A DNA stretch of 64,000 nt, from positions 1-64,000 of the forward strand of contig JASKMD010000240.1 of assembly GCA_030144725.1 (NCBI GenBank), written 5' to 3'. The notes under the pieces were generated by a model, which did not search any database, was not told the origin of the DNA, and saw only the letters and a program-made list of their open reading frames with translations. Positions 32,632 through 43,067 of this stretch are shown here, one piece after another. How positions within the stretch are numbered: the first letter of the stretch is position 1; each line of letters begins with the position of its first letter. Both the position numbers and the translations under genes were made by a program. This stretch comes from Haematococcus lacustris. Its lineage: Eukaryota; Chlorophyta; Chlorophyceae; Chlamydomonadales; Haematococcaceae.

Positions 32632-35600
32632 ATGAGGAGGGTTCGCTCCAAAAAGGATAGACATCGACAGGGGCTTGGGGAACAGATTGAGAATCCAGCA
32701 AACAATGGCGTGAGGGTGAGAGTATGCGAGCGGCTGGGCTAGTCTTACAGCTGCATAAGACGCAGCGTGACGGCCGATTTGCAGGTTTACGCTCGTGCCG
32801 GCAGCAAGCGGAAGCATGCTGCTGAAGAGCCTGAGAACGAGGTATGTTGAGAGCACCTCAACATGCTCATTCTTGCCTCGTCGTGCTCCAAGGCATGTCC
32901 CGTCATGTTGCCGTGACTGCCAGCACAGTTGCTCTCTGCCAAGCTCAGCGGTCGCATCCTCAAGTCAGCTCGGGAGCAGCAAGCAGAGATTGATGCAGAG
33001 GACGGTCAAGATGCCTTGCACCAAAGGCTGGGGGGGGTCCGGGGCAGCAGCAAAGTAGACCTGAGTGCAGGGGCCTTAGCCGCAGCCTTGGCCCGGGCAG
33101 CAGACAGCAGCGATGAGGACAGCGATGCAGATGCTGGCCTGGACCTGCCAACAGCTACACGAAGAGGGGCGGCACGGACCAACGCAGCAGCAGCCCCTGT
33201 CAGTATGGCGGCTGGCAAGGCCATGAACATCAAAGGCAAAGCACCTTTGGGTGGAAATCCTGTGAAAGAAATGGGGCCAGCGGGCAGCGACAGTGAAGAC
33301 GAGGACGATGACCTTGACAAGGAGCTGCGAGCACGCACCCTGTCCTCCCTCTCTGCCTCCACCTCTGCCGGCACCACCAGCGCTGCTCCCCGATCCACAG
33401 CGCGCCGCTCCGCCATGAGCTCCTACACAACCGGCGCAGCGGCCGGAGACCCGTCGGAGACATCGCGCGGTAAGCCGGGAGCCGCAGGGCGAGCGGCGAC
33501 GGTGGACGCGGACTTTGTGGACCTTGGGGAGGAGGAGGTGTCGGCGGAGGACGAACGCGCGCTGGCAGCTTTCATGGCGCCAGGGGCGGAAGGTTACCGC
33601 CAGAGCAGCCTGGGCGACTTGGTGCTGGCCAAGCTGCGGGAGCAGCAGAAAGATCGCGGTTTGAGCATGCTGCCAGAGTGAGCGCTGTCAAAGATCAGGG
33701 TGCCTGTGTTGGTTAAGACAGTTGAACAGGCTGTGTACACTGTCTGTACCCAGAGGGAGGGGTGTCAGGGATAGGAGGGGTCACACTTCGCATGGGGTAA
33801 TGGAGACACTGCCACCACAAGTGGCACCATCCTCCCAGGCTTCAAGGCAGTGTGAACGCTAGCAGCAACCACAGATACATTGTGAGGGGCATACTGGCAG
33901 CCCTCCTCCCTTCCCTGTCCCTGGCTCCCGCATCACTGGCCTCCACCCTCATCCTTGTGGCCTCTCCTGCCCTCTCACCTCTCCTCCCTCCTGGCGTGTG
34001 CTGGCACAGGGAAGGGGAGGAGATGGTGCCCGAGGGCCTGGACCAGAAGGTGGTGGAGGTGTACCGTGCAGTGGGGAAGCTGCTGAGCAGGTAAGCAGCC
34101 GCACTGTGCCAGATGCCAGTGCCCAACAGCGCAGGGGGTGTGACCAGCAGGGGTGTGACCAGCAGCAGGCAACAGGGGGAGAGTGAGCCCAACATCGACT
34201 GACCTGGACATGCAGGCCATGCTCCCAACCCTCCATTCCTGGTACCACTCTTGCCAGTGACTACTTCGTGCTGGCGGTACAGGACTGGGTATGGCTACAG
34301 CTATGGCATAGCACAGCACACCACTAACTAGCATTGCCCAGCACCTAGCTCACCCCCGTCCTGCCCTGCTCCGCCGCACTGCACCCAATCTCCCTTCTCC
34401 CTGCCCAGCTCTGCCAGGCTCAGCACCTGGCCTTGCCTGGTGCCCATACTGGTGGCCAAGTAGCAGACAAAGCTAGCGGCCAGCTGGTGAGGGCCAGGCA
34501 GCACCTTGCCTTGCCTGTTGCCACAGGTATACCGTGGGCAAGGTGCCCAAGGCCTTCAAGATCGTCCCCAACCTCAAGAACTGGGAGGAGGTGCTGTGGC
34601 TGACTGACCCTGACACATGGAGCCCGCATGCCATGTATGAGGTTGGTGGGTGCAGGGTCAGGCCCACCCCACACCCCTACTTCACAGCCACTGCTCGCCA
34701 ACAGCAGCTGCCACATCAGGGTGGTCACAGCCAGCAGCAGCTGCCCGCTAACAGTCCACCAGCAGCTGCTGCAAGCCTCACAGACACCCTCCCAGGCCCT
34801 TCCTCATCATGCACTGCTCTGTCACTCTTTCCAGTGTGCAGTATTTGAACATGTCCATGCATTGCTGCTGTTGTGTGACATGTGGTGCTCACAGCACCCA
34901 CCTCGACCTGGCCTGGTCTGGCTGCTCTCTGTCTCTTGTGCCCCAGGCATCGCTGACGCTGCCCGCAAAAACAACATGCGCACAGCCTGCCCTTCCCACA
35001 GGCGACCAAGCTGTTTGTCAGCAACCTGAACGCTCGGCTAGCGCAGCGCTTCCTCGCCTTGGTGCTGCTGCCACGGGTACGTCGAGACATCAAGGAGCAC
35101 CAGAAGCTCCACTTTGCGCTATTCATGGCTCTCAAGAAGGCCACTTACAAACCAGGAGCCTTCTACAAGGTCAGCTGGGGCAGGGCAGGCGGCAGGTTGC
35201 CCAATTGGGGCAAGGCAGGGTAAGTGGCAGCAGGCAGCTGAGGTCACCATGCCTGACATACCTCCAGCCACCCAGACTCTTGTTGGCAGCAAGCGGCGTG
35301 TTGGCCAAGTGGTGGGACCAGCAGCAGGCAGTGGCAGTCAGCTGGTGCAGGTGTTGCATGGGCCTCCTGGAAAGTACTCTCACTCTCCATAGGGGTGTGA
35401 CCGGTCACTCGCAGCCACTCACACCTTTGCTGGGGCCTGCTGGCCCAATAGTATGCAGGCGGCATAGGCTAGTCTGCTGGCCTCATGGATCAGCCACCAT
35501 TGGGACCATTGCCACACAGGCATGAGATATGTCAATGGCTACAACCACCAATCCCTTTCATCACCCAAGTACCCTGCCATCTCCACCCCTCCATGTCAGC

Positions 35601-37041
35601 ACCAGACCCCAAAAGACCCCATGCAACCAGCAGGCAGTGACTGTGCTGGCCCCTGCCCCTCCTTCTCGCCCACCTGCCTCACCAACTTACTTCAAAGTCA
35701 ACCTCAGCATCCCCTGTCCTCGACACTCTAACTGTAGGCTTGCAAGGCTTGTGGCTGGGGCTGGGGCTGGGGCTGGGAGTCTCCTGCCCGTCAGTAAGCT
35801 GTCTGCCTGTGAGCAACCTATGTGTCAGCTGTTATGACATCTTTCTACAGAAAACTGTCCTGTTGCTGCTGCTGCTGCCGCTGTTGGGGTCTGCAGGGTC
35901 TGCTGCTGCCGCTGGCTGCCAGCCGCACCTGCTCCTTGAGGGAGGCCGTCATCTTCTCCTCAGTGCTCAAGCGCACATCCATCCCCGTCTTGCACTCGGC
36001 GGCGGCGCTGCTGCGTATGGTAGGCCAGGAGCCACCAGACCCCTGGCAGGCACAGGCATAGGGCAGGGCGGGGCTACATTGTGCAGGGCCGACCCCAGTC
36101 AGCCAGGAATGATGTGTTTTGGATAGCCTGGGCCGGGGCGGGGCGGGGCGGGGCGGGGCGGGGCGGGGCGGGGCGGGGCGGGGCGGGGCGGGGCGGGGCG
36201 GGGCGGGGCGGGGCGGGGCGGGCGGGGGCTTCCTCCTCTGTGATATGTGCCTGTGTGACCCATCCAAGCCCCAGCCAGGCCTGTGCTCCTATGTGCTGTG
36301 CCAGTTGCACCTCAGCTCAGCTGGGTGCAGCCTGCTGTCTGGCTGACCCAGCTTAGTGAGCCTTGTATGAAGAAGGTAGCTCGCTCAGCCTTGTCTGGCT
36401 CCTTGCCTAGCTGACCTGGCTTAGATAGCCGCCCCGCCCGACGCCAGCTCAGGCTGTCCACAACACATCATTCCTGGCTGACTGGGGTTGGCTTGGCATG
36501 ATGTCTGGCAACTTGCCTGGCTTAGATAGCCATGTCTGGCTGACCTGTGGCTACAGGCTGAAATGGAGTATTGCGGAACCACCTCCTTCTTCATGCGAGT
36601 GCTGCTGGACAAGAAGTACGCGCTGCCGTACCGAGTAGTGGATGCCTTGGTGGGGACACAACAGACGGCTACACACGGCCCATCATGGCCAGCAGCACAA
36701 GTGTGACCACCCTGTGATATAAAAGTGTGACCTCACAGGGCAGGCCCTCCCAGCACTGAAAGTGTGGCATGCGGTGTGGTTGGTGCTGCATCTTTGCTGC
36801 TGCTCCTGCCGCTGCTTAACCCTTGTTGTTGGTGCTGCTGCTGCCGCTGCTGCCTGTCCAGGTGGATCACTTCGTCCGGTTTGCAGATGATGAGCGCAGC
36901 ATGCCTGTGGTGTGGCACCAGACCCTGCTGTGCTTTGTGCAGCGCTACAAGGTGGAGCCACCTCCGCTGCTGCTCCCATGGTTCATTGCACGTCTGCGCA
37001 TGCCGGTGCCATGTTTCAGAAAAAAGCAATGGGCGGGCGGG

Positions 37042-37097
<56 letters not shown>

Positions 37098-39308
37098 CGG
37101 GCGGGCGGGCGGGCGGGCGGGCGGGCGGGAGGGCGGTAGGGCGAGGGAGGTGGGGAGGCCGGGAGGCCGGGAGGCCGGGAGGGCGGGCGGGCGGGGCGGG
37201 GCGGGGCGGGGCGGGGCGGGGCGGGGCGGGGCGGGGCGGGGCGGGGCGGGGCGGGGCGGGGCGGGGCGGGGCGGGGCGGGGCGGGGCGGGGCGGGGCGGG
37301 CGGGGGCTTCCTCCTCTGTGATATGTGCCTGTGTGACCCATCCAAGCCCCAGCCATGCCTGTGCTCCTATGTGCTGTGCAAGTTGCACCTCAGCTCAGGG
37401 GCGGGGCGGGCGGGCGGGGGGGTGGGCGGGGCGGGCGCGAGGGCGGGCAGGAGGGCGGGCGGGAGGGCGGGCGGGAGGGCTGGAGGGCTGGAGAGTTGGT
37501 GGGCGGGCAGGTGGGCGGGCTCATTGGCAGGAAGACAGGCGGTTGAGCTGGTTCCTGGTCTTGCCCGAGCTTTGGTCAGAGCCCTGAGGGCAACGACAGA
37601 GAGAGGCTTCCTGTGTTGTGTTACAGCTAGCATGTACTGGGGAAGAGCAGCTGGCAGGCAAGGCAATGCCTAAAAAATAGGGTTGTGTATAGGCACTGGT
37701 GTGACCAACATCAAGGTTACACTGCGTTTGCTGAACTTAGTGCTGCTGCAGTCTTTACGTCCTTGGCAGTGACACGAGCATCATATGGCGTGTAGGGACC
37801 TACCCAGAGCTTACCCCTACAGCCCACTAGGATTGCTAGGATTGCTGCGTGTAGCGAGCGCGACCCCGAATGTTACACCAAGCACTCCACCAAACACAAC
37901 AGTCACAGGTACCACAGCCTGTCTCCAACATGGTGGCCTGAGGCTGTGCCCACGGAGCCTGCCAGCCCCTGGTCACCTGCTCTCCGGTCTTGACAGAGTG
38001 GCGCTGCTCTTCTAGGCCTAGGTTTTTGGGACATCATGATAATAACCCTGTTTGTCGACCACATGGCTTCAGCGGCGACATAGCCAATGCTCGGCTAGGG
38101 TGCAGCTATGCTCGCATGCTCATGTCACCACCATTAGCAACAGCAGCAGGAGCAGGAGCAGCAGCACATGACATTTGCATGCTCACGTGATGTGTGACCT
38201 CTGCAGGATGAGGTACGACCAGAGGACAAAGGGCTGCTGCGTAAGCTGTGCTCAGTACAGTCACACTATCTTGTGAGTGAGCTGAATGCAAGCCAATAGT
38301 CACACACATGCTCCATCATGCACAAAGGTTGAACAGCAACGGTGGCGAAGGCTGCTAGGGCCAGCATGGCATGAGGACTAAAAGCCTGCCTGCCATGCGC
38401 CCATAATGCTGACGTGTGCTAGTGATCTGATAATGGCCTGCTTCCACCCCATGCTGTCAGCCTGGTGTGGCAGCTGGGCACTAGCTAGTTGAGGTTAACT
38501 GTGCGGCACACTGATGCATTCCACCAACAACATGCACAACACCCACCACCGCAACCAGCGTCCATCAGGAACACCTCTGTGTTTTGCAATAATTAGGTAA
38601 TGTCAGAAGCCAGGTAGCCATCGCTGGCATAGTGGGTGATCACAGTTCAGCAGCCTTACCAGCGGCCATACCATGCTCAGTTGCCAGGTTTTGAGACATA
38701 TCAAACACCGTCTCCACTAATGGAACCCCGATACTGGGTATCAACGACTCAGTACTGGGTTGTAATGATTCATCATACAAACTCACTCATCCGCGAACAA
38801 TTGTGGGTTATTGCTCGCTTCCTATACTTACAGTCATATCTTAGGACTATGTGCCAAGTTTTAGTCAAACTCCCAAAGCATGTTGTTCTTGATTGCGTGG
38901 GTGACGGCACTCAGGGATGTGTCCCTCTGTCACCACCTACATCAATGCCACCAACACCTCAATCAGTGTCTTTAAACAAAGTCATGTCGTGTTCCACATG
39001 TCATCTACATCGCTAATATGGGAAGGTCGCCCTCCGCCCACCACCCGCAGCTTGCACTTGTGGAGTCAGCCGGCCTTGTCTGGCTGATGTTGTGTGACGC
39101 GGCGCAGGTGACCCCAGAAGTCATTCGCGAGTTGGATCACTCCCGCGCGCGCGGCTCTGCGGCATGCCAGCTGGTGGGCGGACAGCAGGTAGCGGGAGGC
39201 AGAGGCGCGGCACTGCAGCCCGCGGGGCCGCACTTGGCCGTGATTGGCAAGAATGTCAGCGAAAATGTGCGCAGCATGCCGCCCATTATGATGTTGGATG
39301 ACGAGTGA
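32632..39308 (+). CDS. BYSL: Bystin (Enp1), 40S ribosomal subunit assembly factor
   Basis: Eleven exons: 32632-32715, 32785-32841, 32929-33677, 34010-34090, 34527-34641, 35002-35169, 35897-36019, 36557-36649, 36862-36951, 38207-38272, 39108-39308 (1827 nt, 608 aa). The bystin domain spans about residues 280-560: [45 protein letters not shown] with [78 protein letters not shown] and [15 protein letters not shown]. Bystin/Enp1 is needed for 18S rRNA processing and pre-40S export (established). The N-terminus is basic, then acidic and Ser-rich, and about 150 residues longer than in animals. Introns 7 and 9 contain long GGGGC repeats followed by a duplicated ~105-bp segment. All phases agree. Confidence 0.95.
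36136..36321. repeat. (GGGGC)n plus flanking unit in bystin intron 7
   Basis: About 17 GGGGC units (to ~36222) followed by GCTTCCTCCTCTGTGATATG and about 80 bp more that recur after the second GGGGC tract at 37300. Coding-strand G-rich, so quadruplexes could form in the pre-mRNA. Confidence 0.92.
37033..37400. repeat. (GGCA)n, (GGGC)n and (GGGGC)n compound repeat in bystin intron 9
   Basis: GGCA units (37033-37098), then GGGC units, GGGAGGCC-type units and about 21 GGGGC units (to ~37300), followed by a near-identical copy of the 105-bp flank found in intron 7. G/C-rich degenerate repeats continue to about 37520. Arg/Gly/Pro reading frames here are artefacts. Confidence 0.92.
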
Positions 39309-39460
39309 CGGTGGCGGCGGATGCGAGCCGCGTGCTTAGGAGGGATTTAGCTCACATCTAAGATTTAGTGCTATGAAAGGACAGGGTCAGGCAAGGGGAT
39401 GGGATGGGGATGGGGACGCGGGTTGGGATGGGATTGAGGACGCGGGGCGTGAAAATGCTC

Positions 39461-40490
39461 GGGGAAGATTTATTAACAAGTTTATACCGTACTCTCCCTT
39501 CTGATTCCCTATCCCGAATCGTCTTTTGTCCTTCGGGAAACCGGGAATGATTAAACAATGTATTTTTTGGGTCTTTCGGGAAGTAGTCAAACAATTAGTT
39601 GACCTTGACGAAAGAGCCGGCAATGGACCACTTTGTGGTCCGGGGTATCAGCGCCGCCGACGCAACTGATAATCTGCACCGCGAGCTCCTTATGCACGAT
39701 GAAAAACGCTTCCAAATGTCTCTTGATCGTCAAGCGCCAATTATTGAGAAGCGACTACCTAGGACCACTAATTTTGGGCCTTCTCCACGCCTCAATCTTG
39801 CCGCATCGCCCAGCACACCTCCTGCTCTCGCACGCACCGGCAAGGCGTATGAGAACTGGTGGCATCAGTTCTCATACGCCTTGCCACCAGGGTGCGGCGG
39901 GCCAGGCCGGTGTGGCAACTAGGGTGGCTGCTTTGCCCCGGGCAAGGTCGAGCGACGTGGGCCAGGCTGGGGCAAAGGCTGGGGTCACAGGACAGGCAAG
40001 GGTGGCAACCAGGCTGGCAACTATGTTAGAGGGGAGGCGGCTGGTCATACACGGGCAACCGGCCAAGGCAGGGTGCTTGCTTTGGCCAAGGCAGCAGAAT
40101 GGGTGGCTGCAGGAGTACGCAAGTCTGAATGCTCCAATGCAGATGATGAGATACGCCGCCACTGCCAGCAGCGGCAGGAGGACCACGACTGTATTAGCGA
40201 GGTTCAGTGCCCCATGTGACGTGGTCAGGTGATAAGGCCACTAGAAGAGAGACCACGACAGTTGACAATGTCAATCATATGATTTTGATGCGAGATTAAT
40301 GGAGTGGGAGGCTTGATTATTTCTATGCACGAAGACGTTCTCAAAACTAACTTTCGACGTACTTTGGCCATCGGGGAACTTGAAACAATACAAAATATGG
40401 CTCGGGAATAATATTTCAATTATAGTTTCCAAGGCCTCGGGAATCAAAAGGGATAGTACGGTAGACAAGTTTTATTCCCTACAGCCCTCA
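39461..40490. mobile_element. Putative inverted-repeat element of ~1 kb
   Basis: Left end 39461-39509 and right end 40439-40490 are imperfect inverted repeats: the left complement contains GGGAATCAGAAGGGAGAGTA and the right GGGAATCAAAAGGGATAGTA, followed by CGGT and an ACTTG/ACAAG block. The ends are AT-rich with several TCGGGAA words, unlike the neighbouring gene. The interior holds an open stretch 39623-39922 (MDHFVVRGISAADATDN...) of unknown nature and a perfect hairpin at 39839-39885. No transposase motif recognised and no clear target-site duplication. It lies directly after the bystin stop codon, so it may be part of the bystin 3' UTR. Confidence 0.55.
39839..39885. other. Perfect 20-bp stem, 7-nt loop hairpin
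   Basis: 39839-39858 (GGCAAGGCGTATGAGAACTG) is exactly complementary to 39866-39885; the loop is GTGGCAT. After a 5-nt bulge the pairing resumes with CGCACC / GGTGCG. It could be a small-RNA precursor or an element-internal hairpin. Confidence 0.85.
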
Positions 40491-40561
40491 TGCAACATCA
40501 AAATAAAGCACGAGTTGTAATCAAACACAGGCTGCGAGATCGCAGTTGTAAAGGCTACTGA

Positions 40562-40766
40562 CAGTGTGCCTAATGCCCACTTCAGCTCAGCCATTCTGGT
40601 GTGTGTGCCTCTAGGTCTACTAAGCAGTAGCAATAGCTCTAACTAATCCTATAGCTCTTACTCACACACATCCCCTTTGTGAGGGGTTTGGTATCTCGTT
40701 TTCTTGGATTGTCTTGCAGTAGCTGGCTATGGCCGCCACTTGCGCCGCCGCTTGTACAACAGGGCC
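40562..40766 (+). repeat. Dispersed repeat, copy 2
   Basis: Second copy of the repeat at 3326-3496, same orientation. It begins GTGCCTAATGCCCACTTCAG and ends ACAACAGGGCCTT. Confidence 0.6.
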
Positions 40767-41893
40767 TTATTGCCTTTACCCCGCATGCACCTCACCCGGG
40801 GCACCTCTGCCTTCCCTCCCCCACTATGACTCCCCAAACCAGCAGCTAGTCCCTGGCTAGTCGAGGCTCATGTCGCTTATTACGCCTCCCCACACAAACA
40901 CACCGCCCGCCCTGCTGCTTCTGGTGAGGCCGGCAGAGGTGAAGGGCACTTCCCTGGAACCAAGCTCCTTGGAACCAAGCATGTGTGCATAGTGTATCAA
41001 TCACAGCATGAACCGACACAAACCTAGAATAAGGTGACATGCTTCATTACATGCAGTCACGCGCATAACATAGGTGCCCTTAGGCGACCGCTGACCTGGA
41101 CGTGTTTCCTTTCGTATATGAGAGATTGACATATTCCTTACTCATGCACCAGCCATGCATGCATGGAGGGTTGGGCATCAATGCATGCCAAGTAAAAGAA
41201 CCCACGCAGTCACAACTGGTCGCCATAACATTGCCATGACATGCGTTGCAGTGAACCATGACTAACTTCAGCATCCCCCATGGCCTGAACCTAATGTGGA
41301 ACCTGGAATGTGGCAGTGATGCACAATGAACATGACAGGGCAGCCAGTAGTTGCAGTGCCAGGAAGCCAAGGCAAATAGTGGCAAAGCTGGGCGGCACAC
41401 CAGTCCATGACATAGTGGCGATGTTGCATGAGGGGCAATGACATAGTGGCGATGTTGCATGAGCAGCAAGAAACTATGATTTTAAAGCGCCTGGGGTGCG
41501 TGCTAGGGAGCCAGGTGTGAGCTCCCTAGAGCTGCACACCCACAGTTGACAGGCACAACGGCAAGCTGTGTTCCTGCATGGCAATGTGTACGGGCTGCAT
41601 GAGGGTTGCGCCACTGCATGAGGGCAGCGGTGCTACGTGACATGGGAAATGGTCAAGCTTCTGGGCAGCTGCCCTTTATTCTCGTGCACTTCACTACATT
41701 CCAAGGGGAGTCAAGGTCATCACTTCTGCCGCCTTATGTCACGCATGGTGGCATGGCCAGGTCCGGCAGCAGCAGTGTGGGGCAATGTGCCAGCCACACT
41801 TGCCACAACAGGCAATCCCACACTTGTCATAACAGGCAACCCCACAATGTCTGCGCCCCAGGAGGCAGACAGGAAGGGGATGTCACACAGAGC
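40767..41893. other. Intergenic, 3' side of the EF-hand gene
   Basis: No gene seen. A 26-bp block (ATGACATAGTGGCGATGTTG...) is duplicated in tandem at 41407-41432 and 41438-41463. TTACA at 41047-41051 (TGTAA on the - strand) is a possible poly(A) signal for the EF-hand gene, about 845 nt after its stop. Confidence 0.4.
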
Positions 41894-42970
41894 TCAGGCC
41901 AGCAGCAGCTTGAAGGGCTCGTAGCCAATGGTACCCGAGTTCTCCTTGTCCACCTCTGCGATGAACTTGGCGATGTTGAGCGTTAACTCAAACTCCTGAG
42001 CCACGCAGAAGGAGCACAGCAGCAGCGCTGCGATGTTCCACGGCTGCAACAGCCAGTCTGATATAGCTGGTAGGACTATATGACTATACAAACCTGGGCC
42101 TGCTGCAGTGGGAGGACACTGGGAAGTGGCAACAACACTTGCTGCTGGCCTTTGACTGATGAAGGATAGGTTTGGAGGCTGTGGGGGCATCTGTCATTGG
42201 GCTTTGGCATATGGGAGGAGAAAGCGGCCCCCTGCATACTGACAAGGAATGCATGCTGCCAGGGTCAGCCGCCCATGAAAAGAACCCTTACTTCATAGCG
42301 TCAGCCTCCTGCACTAATTGTGCTGCCCTTGCTTGCACAGATGTTCATGGCTTTGCAGCAGCAACCAAACCTAGCAACTGCCTGCCCCTTGCAATCAGTG
42401 CCATGATGGGTCTGAGGCTAAGGCTGTGCTGTGCTGCTGGAGGTGGGCAGGGGCCTGCCCAGTGGTTAGGGCAGCAACCCACCCGCACTACTGCCTGCAG
42501 TCGGTCGGTTGAGATGGTGCCAGACCGATCTGCCTGCAGCCAGCACCAAACGGGGGGGCCGTTGTGTCGCAGCAGACCCTCATGCTGCGGTGGTGCAACC
42601 CAGGTTGGTTTGCGGGCCACACACGGTGTCAAGTCTCCCCACGGGGCTAGCCACCTACACCTACACCTACTGCTGCTACCGGCTGCTGGTCAAGCAGTGC
42701 TGCTGGGCTGCCACGGCCACGGCCAAGGTCAAGGCCAAGCGCAAGGCCTAGCGCAAGGCCAAGCGCAAGGCCAAGCCAGAAGTGTTGTAGTGAACTGAAG
42801 GTGGGTGACCTTCAGTCCAGTGTCTCAACATGTGTATGCAGCTGGTATAGGGAGAGGTGCACGTGAACAACAGGGTGGGTGCAGGTGTGCAAGGGGTTGG
42901 TGTGGCTCTGTACCCTCATGTACTCACGTTGCCGCCCAGGGCGACAAATGCATCGATTGTCTCCTGTAAC

Positions 42971-43067
<97 letters not shown>

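Noticed and set aside
37016..37587. Long Gly/Arg/Ala/Pro reading frames on both strands
   Set aside because: They arise from GGCA and GGGGC repeats inside a bystin intron.
39872..40232. Open frames in both strands over the Gly/Ala-rich block
   Set aside because: Overlapping frames on both strands with repeated GGCAAC/GGCTGG words and no motif.
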